Shown here piece after piece: positions 35,831 through 43,504 of a stretch of 64,000 nucleotides of DNA (position 1 is its first letter; every line of letters starts with the position of its first letter). Where the stretch lies: assembly GCF_013409625.1 (NCBI RefSeq), contig NZ_JACCBF010000001.1, positions 3,847,001 to 3,911,000 on the forward strand. The letters run 5' to 3'. This stretch comes from Nocardioides kongjuensis (GTDB lineage: Bacteria; Actinomycetota; Actinomycetes; Propionibacteriales; Nocardioidaceae). A program made the position numbers and the translations under genes. The notes below the pieces were generated by a model. That model saw nothing but the letters and a program-made list of their open reading frames with translations, was not told the origin of the DNA and made no database searches.

Positions 35831-37419
35831 GGGATCAGCACCCCGGGGTTGAGGATGCCGGCCGGGTCGACGGCCTTCTTCACCGCGCGCAGCACCTCGA
35901 CCCCGACCTCCCCGATCTCGGCGCTGAGGTAGGGCCTGTGGTCGGTGCCGACCGCGTGGTGGTGGGTGATCGAGGCGCCGGCGGCGACGATCGCCTCGCA
36001 GGCCGCGGCCTTGGCCGGGAGCCAGGTGGCGAGCGGGTCCGCGCCGCCGGGAGCAGCGACCGTGAAGTAGAGCGAGCAGCCGGTCGCGTACACGTGCGAG
36101 ATGTGGCAGAGCACCATCGCGCCCTCGCCGAGCGTCTCCTGCAGGGCGGCCTTGACCCGCGCGTAGAGGTTGTCGCGGTTGCTCCAGTAGGTGACCGTCT
36201 CGAGCGTCTCGACGAGTACGCCGTTGTCGAGCAGGCTGTCGCGCAGGTACGGCGCGTTGAACCGGCCGTGCGCCCACGCCTCACCCGGGCCGGACCCCTG
36301 GGCGGTGCCGCCGAGCGCGGTGAGCGCCTCGGTGACCGCAGCCTTCTTGGCGGCGACGGCGGCGGGAGTGCCCTCGTGGCCGACGATCATCAGGCAGCCC
36401 GCGTCTCCCTCCCCACCGATGGACTCGGGGTCGGCGAGGTTGATCGCGGTCTCGCTCTCGTCGGAGAGCCGGATGACCGTGGGCAGCAGGTCGGACTGGG
36501 CCAGCGCGCGCATCGCGTCGGCGCCGGCGTCGAAGCTCGGCCAGCGCCAGCCCTCGTACTCCTTGACCTCGGGCAGCGGGCGGATGCGCACGGTCACCTC
36601 GGTGATCACGCCGAAGGCACCCTCGGAGCCGAGGAAGAGCTCGCGCAGGTCGGGGCCTGACGCGTTGGCCGGGGAGGCGCCGAGGCGCACCTCGCCGACG
36701 GGCGTGGCGACGCGCAACGCGACGACCATGGAGTCGAACCGGCCGTAGCCGGCGCTGGACTGGCCGCTGGAACGGGTGGCGGCGAAGCCGCCGATGGTCG
36801 CGTACTCGAAGGACTGCGGGAAGTGGCCGAGCATCATCCCGTGGGCGGCGAGCAGCGCCTCGGCCTCCGGACCGCGCAGGCCCGGCTCGAGGGTCGCGGT
36901 CGAGGAGACCGGGTCGAGCGCGAGCAGGCCGCGCATCCGGCCGAGGTCGAGGGAGAGGACGCCGGCGAGGCCGGCCGGGTCGGCGACCAGTCCGCCGGTG
37001 ACCGCCGTGCCGCCGCCGAAGGGGACGACGGCGATCCGCTGCTCCTGGGCGTAGGCCAGGACGGCGACGACCTCGTCGTGGCCGGCCGGCCGGACGACGA
37101 CGTCGGGCGCGTCGCCGAGGTCGCCGCTGCGCTGGCGGAGCAGGTCGGGGGTCGACTTGCCGCGCGTGCGCTGGCGGCGCACCGCGTCGTCGAGGACGAC
37201 GTTGTCGTCGCCGACGATCGCGCGGAGGCCGGCGAGCTGGGCCTCGGCGAGGCGGGACGCCGGGACGGTGACGTCGGCGCGCGCGGGGGTGTCGCGGATC
37301 GGGAAGACCAGGCCGACGAGGTCGCGGACGCCGTCCGGCAGGCCGGTCGCGTGGTCCGGGTCGCCCCAGCGCGTGGCGGGCATCTCGGGCTGGAGGACGG
37401 AGGGACGCTCGGAGGTCAT
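35827..37419 (-). CDS. FAD-binding oxidase, alkyl-DHAP synthase-like
   Basis: 530 residues with the VAO-type FAD domain (PFGGGTAVTGG, about 133-143; TIGGFAATRSSGQSSAGYG) and a C-terminal domain containing the triple His of SITHHHAVGTDHRPY (HHH at 486-488), the hallmark of alkylglycerone-phosphate synthase. That enzyme swaps an acyl for an alkyl group in ether-lipid synthesis; the bacterial homologues may do other lipid or glycolate-type oxidations. The ATG at 37419 is within the operator shared with the divergent tetR. Cotranscribed with the lipid kinase. Confidence 0.85.
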   Translation of the reverse strand: MTSERPSVLQPEMPATRWGDPDHATGLPDGVRDLVGLVFPIRDTPARADVTVPASRLAEAQLAGLRAIVGDDNVVLDDAVRRQRTRGKSTPDLLRQRSGDLGDAPDVVVRPAGHDEVVAVLAYAQEQRIAVVPFGGGTAVTGGLVADPAGLAGVLSLDLGRMRGLLALDPVSSTATLEPGLRGPEAEALLAAHGMMLGHFPQSFEYATIGGFAATRSSGQSSAGYGRFDSMVVALRVATPVGEVRLGASPANASGPDLRELFLGSEGAFGVITEVTVRIRPLPEVKEYEGWRWPSFDAGADAMRALAQSDLLPTVIRLSDESETAINLADPESIGGEGDAGCLMIVGHEGTPAAVAAKKAAVTEALTALGGTAQGSGPGEAWAHGRFNAPYLRDSLLDNGVLVETLETVTYWSNRDNLYARVKAALQETLGEGAMVLCHISHVYATGCSLYFTVAAPGGADPLATWLPAKAAACEAIVAAGASITHHHAVGTDHRPYLSAEIGEVGVEVLRAVKKAVDPAGILNPGVLIP

Positions 37420-37438
37420 GTGTTACAGTGTGACACAT
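37418..37438. promoter_or_regulatory. 21-bp operator spanning two divergent start codons
   Basis: ATGTGTTACA-G-TGTGACACAT, one mismatch in 10-bp arms. It begins inside the ATG of the minus-strand flavoprotein gene and ends inside the ATG of tetR; only 17 nt separate the two starts. A -10 hexamer TACAGT (37424-37429) precedes tetR by 7 nt. Confidence 0.75.
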
Positions 37439-38057
37439 GACGTCACATCGTCACAACAGCGATCCGCGGGACACCTACCTCGACGCCGCCCGCGAGTGCA
37501 TCCTCGACGTGGGCTGGCGGCGTACGACGCTCACCGAGGTCGCTCGCCGTGCCGGCGTCTCGCGGATGACGATCTACCGCGCGTGGTCGGACATGCCGGC
37601 GCTGCTCGGCGACCTGATGACCCGCGAGTGGGGAACGCTCGTCGCCTCCGGGGTGGATGTGAAGCAGGCGGGGAGCGAAGCGACCGACGCCGACGTCGCC
37701 GCATCGCCCACCCCCGACGCGATCGCCGACGCGGTGGTCTCGACCGTCAACGCGCTGCGCGAGAACGAGCTGTTCACCCGCATCGTCGAGCTGGACCCCG
37801 AGCTGATCCTTCCCTACCTGCTGGCCCGTCGCGGCCGCTCGCAGGAGCTGATCCTCCAGGTCCTGTCCGACGCGATCGCCGCCGGCCAGGCGGCCGGCCT
37901 GATCACCGACGGCCTCCCGCAGGCCGTCGCCCGCGGCCTGGTCCTCGCGGCCCACGGCTTCGTCCTGTCCGCCCACACGATGGTCGACGACGTCGTCGAC
38001 CAGTCCGCGCTCGACGACGAGCTGCACGCCCTCATCTCCCGGAGCCTCGCGCCATGA
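37437..38057 (+). CDS. TetR family regulator with inserted repeat
   Basis: 206 residues. HTH at about 28-56 (TLTEVARRAGVSRMTIYRAWSDM). Residues 73-85 (VDVKQAGSEATDA) are encoded exactly by the 39-bp dispersed repeat, in the loop after the DNA-binding domain. C-terminal domain helical. It is probably autoregulated through the operator at its start and controls the divergent flavoprotein-kinase pair and glpD, which it overlaps by 4 nt. This matches the position of Rv2250c in the M. tuberculosis order as I recall it. Confidence 0.87.
   Translation: MTSHRHNSDPRDTYLDAARECILDVGWRRTTLTEVARRAGVSRMTIYRAWSDMPALLGDLMTREWGTLVASGVDVKQAGSEATDADVAASPTPDAIADAVVSTVNALRENELFTRIVELDPELILPYLLARRGRSQELILQVLSDAIAAGQAAGLITDGLPQAVARGLVLAAHGFVLSAHTMVDDVVDQSALDDELHALISRSLAP
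37653..37691. repeat. 39-bp dispersed repeat, copy B (inside tetR)
   Basis: 37/39 identical to 3170-3208. It begins on a codon boundary (codon 73) and adds 13 codons in frame. Confidence 0.8.
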
Positions 38058-39634
38058 CCGCACCCCAGCCCGATCAGCCCAGCACCCGGATCACCCCCGG
38101 CCTCGCCGACGTCCCGACCGAGGTCGACGTGGTCGTGATCGGCCTGGGCGTCACCGGAGCCGGCGTCGCCCTGGACGCCGTCTCGCGCGGGCTGACCGTG
38201 CTCGCCGTCGATGCCCACGACCTCGCGTTCGGCACGTCGCGGTTCTCCTCGAAGCTGGTGCACGGCGGCCTGCGCTACCTCGCCTCCGGCCAGATCGGCA
38301 TCGCGCACGAGAGCGCGGTCGAGCGCGGGATCCTGATGGAGACGACCGCGCCCCACATGACCCGGCCGCTGCCCTCGATCATCCCGCTGTCGGCGGGCGT
38401 CAGCCGGCCGATGGGCACCCTCGCCGGGGCCGGCTTCCTCGGCGGCGACCTGCTCCGCCGAGCCGCCGGCACCAGCGGCGACACCCTCCCCCGGCCGCGC
38501 CGGCTCAGCGCCGCCGAGACCCGCCGGGTCGCGCCGCCGCTGCGCACCGACGGGCTGCGCGGCTCCTACCTCGGCTGGGACGGCCAGCTCGAGGACGACG
38601 CGCGCCTGGTCACGACCATCGCGCGCACGGCGGCGGAGCGGGGAGCGCACGTGCGCACCCACGCGCGGGTGCTGACCGCCACGGGCCGGGAGGTCGCGCT
38701 GCGCGACGAGCTCACCGGTGGGACCACGACCGTCACCAGCCGCACGGTCATCAACGCCGCGGGCGTGTGGGCCGGCGACCTGGTCGACGACGTACGCCTG
38801 CGCCCCTCGCGCGGCACCCACCTCGTGCTCCGCGCCGGCACCCTGCCCGGCCTCGACGTGGCGGTGTTCGCGCCGATCCCGGGCGAGACCAACCGCTTCG
38901 TGCTCGTCCTGCCCCAGCCCGACGGACAGCTCTACGTCGGCCTGACCGACGAGCCGGTCGACGGACCGATCCCCGACGTGGCCGAGCCGACCGAGGTCGA
39001 GATCGGCTTCCTGCTGGACGTGGTCGCGGCCTCCTTCGCCCGGCCGCTGCGCCGCGAGGACGTCGTGGGCGCCTTCGCGGGCCTGCGCCCGCTGCTCGAC
39101 AGCGGCGACGACTCGACGGCGGACCTGTCCCGCAAGCACGCGGTGCTGACCTCGACGACCGGCGTCGTGACGATCGTCGGTGGCAAGCTCACCACCTACC
39201 GCCGGATGGCCGAGGACGCCGTCGACGCGGCCGTCGCCCACGCCCGCCTGGCCGCCGGCCCCTGCGTCACCGCGACCCTGCCGCTGGCCGGCGCCGCCCC
39301 ACGCGAGGCACTCGCCGACCGCGCGGCGAAGGCCGGCCACCCCGGCGCGGCCCGCCTGGTCCGCAGGTACGGCGCGGACGCGGGCCTCGCCCTCACCGCA
39401 GCCGTCGAGGCCAGCGGGTGGGAGGAGGACGCGCTGCTCGCACCGATCGCGGAGGGCATCCCCACGGTGTGGGCCGAGCTGTTCTTCGGTGTCACCCACG
39501 AGGGTGCGGCCGACGTCGCCGACCTGCTCGACCGTCGTACCCGGATCGGGCTCATCCCCGCCGACCGGGCACTCGCCGTACCCGCGGCGCAGCGGGTGCT
39601 GACCGCGGTGTCGGAATCGCCGCTGAGGAGGTGA
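38054..39634 (+). CDS. glpD: Glycerol-3-phosphate dehydrogenase/oxidase
   Basis: A 526-residue FAD enzyme that oxidises sn-glycerol 3-phosphate to dihydroxyacetone phosphate at the membrane. FAD motif VIGLGVTGAGVALDAVSRG (28-46); substrate region SRFSSKLVHGGLRYL; GGKLTTYRRMAEDAVD (about 376-391) and the C-terminal helical domain are present. Its ATG overlaps the tetR stop (ATGA). Product DHAP is the precursor of the acyl-DHAP used by alkyl-DHAP synthase, which fits the divergent flavoprotein. A strong terminator follows. Confidence 0.93.
   Translation: MTAPQPDQPSTRITPGLADVPTEVDVVVIGLGVTGAGVALDAVSRGLTVLAVDAHDLAFGTSRFSSKLVHGGLRYLASGQIGIAHESAVERGILMETTAPHMTRPLPSIIPLSAGVSRPMGTLAGAGFLGGDLLRRAAGTSGDTLPRPRRLSAAETRRVAPPLRTDGLRGSYLGWDGQLEDDARLVTTIARTAAERGAHVRTHARVLTATGREVALRDELTGGTTTVTSRTVINAAGVWAGDLVDDVRLRPSRGTHLVLRAGTLPGLDVAVFAPIPGETNRFVLVLPQPDGQLYVGLTDEPVDGPIPDVAEPTEVEIGFLLDVVAASFARPLRREDVVGAFAGLRPLLDSGDDSTADLSRKHAVLTSTTGVVTIVGGKLTTYRRMAEDAVDAAVAHARLAAGPCVTATLPLAGAAPREALADRAAKAGHPGAARLVRRYGADAGLALTAAVEASGWEEDALLAPIAEGIPTVWAELFFGVTHEGAADVADLLDRRTRIGLIPADRALAVPAAQRVLTAVSESPLRR
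39613..39634. repeat. Palindromic repeat, copy 2 (end of glpD)
   Basis: GGAATCGCCGCTGAGGAGGTGA encodes the end of GlpD. Similar to 39675-39700 and to 31592-31617 in reverse. Confidence 0.5.
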
Positions 39635-39639
39635 AACTG

Positions 39640-39673
39640 TCGCTTCTTGCCCTTTGCAACGGGCAAGAAGCGA
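39640..39673 (+). terminator. Terminator after glpD
   Basis: Perfect 13-bp hairpin TCGCTTCTTGCCC / GGGCAAGAAGCGA with an 8-nt loop, 5 nt after the stop. No long U-run, as usual in GC-rich genomes. It is flanked on both sides by copies of the GGAATC repeat. Confidence 0.75.
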
Positions 39674-39674
39674 G

Positions 39675-39700
39675 GGAATCGCCACCGAAGAGGTGATTCC
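39675..39700. repeat. Palindromic repeat, copy 3
   Basis: GGAATCGCC...GGTGATTCC, 26 bp with 9-bp arms (one G-T). It repeats the end of the glpD gene on the far side of the hairpin, so the whole 39613-39700 block looks like one element. Confidence 0.55.
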
Positions 39701-39778
39701 TGCAGCACCCGGCGATGAGTTTTCCGATCGCGCCCGGTCACACCCATCAGGCAGACTGGCGAGACCACGGGGGTAGCG

Positions 39779-40801
39779 ATGGGAAGCGCAACGGTGACCG
39801 AGGCGAACACGACGGCGACGGCAGCAGTGGCGAGTGACGAGCTCGCCGACTTCGACACGCTGACCGGGCGCTACCAGCGCGAGCTGATGGCGCACTGCTA
39901 CCGGATGAGCGGGTCGGTGCACGAGGCCGAGGACCTGGTGCAGGAGACGTTCCTGCGGGCGTGGAAGGCATCGGCGAGCTTCCAGGGCCGCAGCTCGGTG
40001 CGCACCTGGCTCTACAAGATCGCCACCAACGTGTGCCTGACCAACCTCGAGGCCAAGCCGCGGCGCCCGCTCCCGACCGGTCTCGGTACGGCGGACTCGG
40101 CTCCCTCCGACGAGCTCCTCGAGGACCACGAGGTCCCGTGGCTGGAGCCGATCCCGGACGCGGCGGTCGAGGTCGCCGAGCGCGACACGATCCGGCTCGC
40201 CTTCGTGGCCGCCCTGCAGCACCTGCCGGCGCGTCAGCGTGCGGTGCTCATCCTGCGCGACGTGCTGCGCTGGTCGGCCGCCGAGACCGCGACCGCGCTC
40301 GACACGACGACCGCGGCCGTGAACTCGGCCCTGCAGCGGGCGCACGCCCAGCTCGCCGAGCGCGGCCTGTCGCCCGACACGGTCGAGCCCGACCTCGACC
40401 AGGCCCAGCGCACCCTGCTCGACGCCTACCTCCAGGCGTTCTGGCGCAAGGACATCGACCAGATCGTCCAGCTGCTGAAGTACGACGCCACCTGGGACAT
40501 GCCGCCGTTCCTCAACCACTACCGCGGCACCGAGGCGATCGGCGAGCTGATCGGCACCAAGTGCCCCGGCGGCTGCAACGACATGCCGATGGTCGAGACG
40601 GTCGCCAACGGGCAGCCGGCGTTCGGACTCTACATGCGCCAGCCCGACGGCCACTTCGAGCCGTTCCACCTGCAGGTGCTGCAGCTGACCGGCTGTGGCG
40701 ACGACCTGCGCGTCGAGCACGTCACGGCGTTCTTCGACGCCCGGCTGTTCGCGCGGTTCGGGCTGCCCGAGCGGCTGCCCGCCGACTACGTCCCGGCCTG
40801 A
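39779..40801 (+). CDS. SigG-type ECF sigma factor with SnoaL-like domain
   Basis: 340 residues. Region 2 at about 25-90 (RYQRELMAHCYRMSGSVHEAEDLVQETFLRAWKASASF), region 4 at about 140-195 (LPARQRAVLILRDVLRWSAAETATALDTTTAAVNSALQRAHAQL), then a C-terminal NTF2/SnoaL-like domain (about 210-335). This is the architecture of M. tuberculosis SigG; the C-terminal domain replaces an anti-sigma partner. The target promoters are unknown. Start ATG 39779 is preceded by GGGGG; a GTG five codons in is possible. Confidence 0.87.
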   Translation: MGSATVTEANTTATAAVASDELADFDTLTGRYQRELMAHCYRMSGSVHEAEDLVQETFLRAWKASASFQGRSSVRTWLYKIATNVCLTNLEAKPRRPLPTGLGTADSAPSDELLEDHEVPWLEPIPDAAVEVAERDTIRLAFVAALQHLPARQRAVLILRDVLRWSAAETATALDTTTAAVNSALQRAHAQLAERGLSPDTVEPDLDQAQRTLLDAYLQAFWRKDIDQIVQLLKYDATWDMPPFLNHYRGTEAIGELIGTKCPGGCNDMPMVETVANGQPAFGLYMRQPDGHFEPFHLQVLQLTGCGDDLRVEHVTAFFDARLFARFGLPERLPADYVPA

Positions 40802-40808
40802 GGCCGCC

Positions 40809-41378
40809 ATGTCCGCCGCCACTGCGCCGGACGGGATGGTCGCCGGACTCGACCTGCTGCAGCGCGCGCTCGACTACACGCGCGCCGCGCTCGGCACGAT
40901 CACCTGCGCCGACGTCGACCGCCCGACCCCCTGCACCGGCTGGAGCCTCGCCGACCTGCTCGCCCACATGGAGGACGCGCTCGACGCGTTCGCCGAGGCC
41001 GCCGACGGCGCCGTGGGGCTGAGCAGCGCGGCGCCGACACCACTCGAGACCCGCGTCCAGGCGCTGCAGCTCAAGGCGTGCGCGCTGCTGACCGCCTGGC
41101 TGCGTGCCGACCAGCCGAACGTCGACGTCGGCGGGCGCCCGCTGCCCGTCGACGCGATCGCCCGGATCGCGGCGCTCGAGATCGCGGTCCACGGCTGGGA
41201 CGTGCGCCAGGCCACCGGCCACGCCGAGCCGCTGCCCGAGCCGCTGGCCGCGGCCCTGCTGCCCTCGGCCCTGCAGATCGCGCTGGCCGGCGACGACCGG
41301 TTCGCACCACCCCTGCCGGTCGACGTCGAGGCGCCTGCCGGGGTGCACGTGCTGGCCCTGCTCGGCCGGCGCGGCTGA
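40809..41378 (+). CDS. TIGR03086 family metal-binding protein
   Basis: 189 residues, starting 7 nt after the sigma gene and probably co-transcribed. It has the DinB/MDMPI-type four-helix pattern: TPCTGWSLADLLAHMEDALDAFAEA (about 39-63) with the metal His, and EIAVHGWDVRQATG (about 120-133) with the second His. Members with this fold include mycothiol-dependent enzymes; the substrate of TIGR03086 proteins is unknown. Co-transcription with the SigG-like factor suggests a role in the same stress response. Confidence 0.87.
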   Translation: MSAATAPDGMVAGLDLLQRALDYTRAALGTITCADVDRPTPCTGWSLADLLAHMEDALDAFAEAADGAVGLSSAAPTPLETRVQALQLKACALLTAWLRADQPNVDVGGRPLPVDAIARIAALEIAVHGWDVRQATGHAEPLPEPLAAALLPSALQIALAGDDRFAPPLPVDVEAPAGVHVLALLGRRG

Positions 41379-41405
41379 CGTCGATCCGGCCGGAGGACGT
41401 CAGCC
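41373..41405. terminator. Bidirectional terminator hairpin
   Basis: Perfect 10-bp stem GGCTGACGTC / GACGTCAGCC with a 13-nt loop; it covers the stop codons of both convergent genes. Confidence 0.7.
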
Positions 41406-42104
41406 CTTGTAGCGGCTGTCGACCTTCAGCGCCTTGCCCTTGCCTGCCCGCTTGAAGTTGACCACGACGGACCCGCCGCCGCAGCGGTCGTAGCGACGGA
41501 CCGCGCTGTACTCGGCCTTCGTCACCACGGCGCCGGCGAAGCCGACGACGCGCTTGACCTGCCCGGTCCCCATCCCCTTGCGGATGCGGCGGAACTCCTT
41601 CTTGGAGACGCACTTCGCCGCGCGCGGTGCCGCGACCTCGGCGGGTCGGCCCGCCTGCACCGTCACGCGACTGCCTCCGGGACAGGTCGCCAGCGCGCGG
41701 ACGGGCAGGACGGTCTCGACCGTGATGCCGACCTGCGACCCGGACAGGACGTAGACCCACCCGTTGCTGGGACGCTGGATCGAGACGGTGGGACCGACCG
41801 TGCCCTTGTCGCTGTGGGAGTAGGTCCACCCGGAGATGGTGAAGTCGTCAGCGACGTGGGCCAGCCCGGCTGCACCCGAGGCCACGAACGGTCCGGAGAC
41901 CGTCGGGTACTTCCGCCCGTCCCAGTAGGCCCGGACCGTCGAGGTGCCGTTGCCGTTCGAGGCGGCGCAGACCTTCGCCCGGCCACCGGCCCAGGACGTC
42001 ACCGTCTCCCACCCCGTGTCCGCCGACGCGGCCGGCACGGCCGTCGTCCCGAGTCCGGCGACCGCGATCGCGATCGTGGCCAATGCTGTGCGTGTCCTGC
42101 GCAT
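41400..42104 (-). CDS. Secreted protein with BLIP-like domain
   Basis: 234 residues: signal peptide (about 1-28, ending PAASA), a beta-rich middle region (about 30-155) with NGNGTSTVRAYWDGRKYP, and a C-terminal domain (about 163-230, CVSKKEFRRIRKGMGTGQVKRVVGF followed by VVVNFK) resembling one half of a beta-lactamase inhibitory protein (BLIP/SmpA-OmlA-like fold). Whether it inhibits anything is unknown. Convergent with the TIGR03086 gene. Confidence 0.72.
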   Translation of the reverse strand: MRRTRTALATIAIAVAGLGTTAVPAASADTGWETVTSWAGGRAKVCAASNGNGTSTVRAYWDGRKYPTVSGPFVASGAAGLAHVADDFTISGWTYSHSDKGTVGPTVSIQRPSNGWVYVLSGSQVGITVETVLPVRALATCPGGSRVTVQAGRPAEVAAPRAAKCVSKKEFRRIRKGMGTGQVKRVVGFAGAVVTKAEYSAVRRYDRCGGGSVVVNFKRAGKGKALKVDSRYKG

Positions 42105-42206
42105 GGGTGTTCCGTCCCGTCGATGTCACGTCTGGCGGCCGGTTCCGGCCCGCCACCACCTACCCCGCTCCACCGGCGCGCAACCTCGACACGTCGAGCG
42201 GTACCT

Positions 42207-42212
42207 AGACTG
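42207..42212 (+). promoter_or_regulatory. -10 hexamer of the ltrA-family gene
   Basis: TAGACT, 6 nt before the ATG at 42219; selects this start from a much longer open frame. Confidence 0.45.
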
Positions 42213-42218
42213 CGGCGC

Positions 42219-43496
42219 ATGTCGGAGCAGCACGCCGAGCAGGCCGAGGACCGCGACGCCGAGTCCGCCGTACGTCACCGCCACCGCCGCATGACGGGGC
42301 GCGACCCGCGCGAGCGCCACCGGACGGCGACGCCCCTGGAGCTGCTCTTCGACCTGACCTTCGTCGTCGCCTTCGGCACGGCGGCCAACGAGCTCGCCCA
42401 CGCCCTGGCCGAGGACCACGTCGCCGCCGGCATCGTCGCCTTCTGCTTCGCGACGTTCGGCATCTCGTGGGCGTGGGTCAACTTCACCTGGTTCGCCTCC
42501 GCGTACGACACCGACGACTGGGTGTACCGGCTGACCACGATGGTGCAGATGGTCGGCGTGCTGGTGTTCGCGGTCGGCCTCCACCCGATGTTCAAGTCCG
42601 TCTACGACCACGGCGAGACCCTGGACAACGACGTCATGGTCTGGGGCTACGTCGTGATGCGCGCGGCGATGCTCGTGCAGTGGTGGCGCGCCGGGCAGCA
42701 CGACCCGTCACGTCGCGGTGCCTGCCGCACCTACATCGTCTCGATCGCGATCGCCCAGGTGCTCTGGTGCGTCCTGGCGCTGGTCGACCTGCCGGTCGTC
42801 ACCACGCTCGTCCTGATCATCGTCCCGTTCCTGGTCGAGATCGGGGGCCCGGCGTACGCGGAGACGAAGCGGGGCGGCACGCCCTGGCACGCCCACCACA
42901 TCGCCGAGCGCTACGGCCTGATGGTCATCATCGCGCTCGGCGAGGGGATGATCGGCACGATGGCGTCCATCAACGTCCTGGCCGAGGACGGCCTGACCTC
43001 CGACATCGGACTGCTCGCCCTGGCCGGCACGGCGCTCACCTTCGGCATCTGGTGGTCCTACTTCGCCGTGCCGGCGGCCGAGGTGCTGCACGCCCACCGG
43101 GAGCGCTCCTTCGGCTTCGGCTACGGCCACATGCCGCTGTTCGGCAGCATCGTCGCGGTCGGCGCCGGCCTCCACGTCGCGGCGTACTACCTCGACGACC
43201 AGGCCCACCTCACGCGGACCGGCACGCTGCTGACCGTCGCGGTGCCGGTGATCGCCGCCACCCTGCTGTTCTACGCCGGCTACGCGCTGCTGACCCGGAC
43301 CCTCGACGCCTTCCACCTGGTGCTCCTGGCGATCAGCGCGCTCGTCATCGCCGCAGCCGTGCTGATGGCGATGGCCGGCGCCGAGCTCACCTGGTGCCTG
43401 GTCGTGCTGTCACTGACGCCGTGGGTGACCGTCGTCGGCTACGAGAGCTTCGGGTACCGGCACAACATGGAGGTCCTCGAGGGCCTCCGGAGCTGA
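42219..43496 (+). CDS. Low-temperature-requirement A family membrane protein
   Basis: 425 residues. The N-terminus has the LtrA signature RTATPLELLFDLTFVVAFGTAANELAH (about 35-61), followed by about eleven to twelve membrane segments with WAHHIAERYGLMVIIALGEGMIGT-like centre (about 228-250; here HAHHIAERYGLMVIIALGEG). First linked to growth of Listeria at low temperature; transport role unproven. Convergent with gabD; a small hairpin (CTGACC-GCGG-GGTCAG, 43493-43508) covers both stops. Confidence 0.9.
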   Translation: MSEQHAEQAEDRDAESAVRHRHRRMTGRDPRERHRTATPLELLFDLTFVVAFGTAANELAHALAEDHVAAGIVAFCFATFGISWAWVNFTWFASAYDTDDWVYRLTTMVQMVGVLVFAVGLHPMFKSVYDHGETLDNDVMVWGYVVMRAAMLVQWWRAGQHDPSRRGACRTYIVSIAIAQVLWCVLALVDLPVVTTLVLIIVPFLVEIGGPAYAETKRGGTPWHAHHIAERYGLMVIIALGEGMIGTMASINVLAEDGLTSDIGLLALAGTALTFGIWWSYFAVPAAEVLHAHRERSFGFGYGHMPLFGSIVAVGAGLHVAAYYLDDQAHLTRTGTLLTVAVPVIAATLLFYAGYALLTRTLDAFHLVLLAISALVIAAAVLMAMAGAELTWCLVVLSLTPWVTVVGYESFGYRHNMEVLEGLRS

Positions 43497-43504
43497 CCGC
43501 GGGG

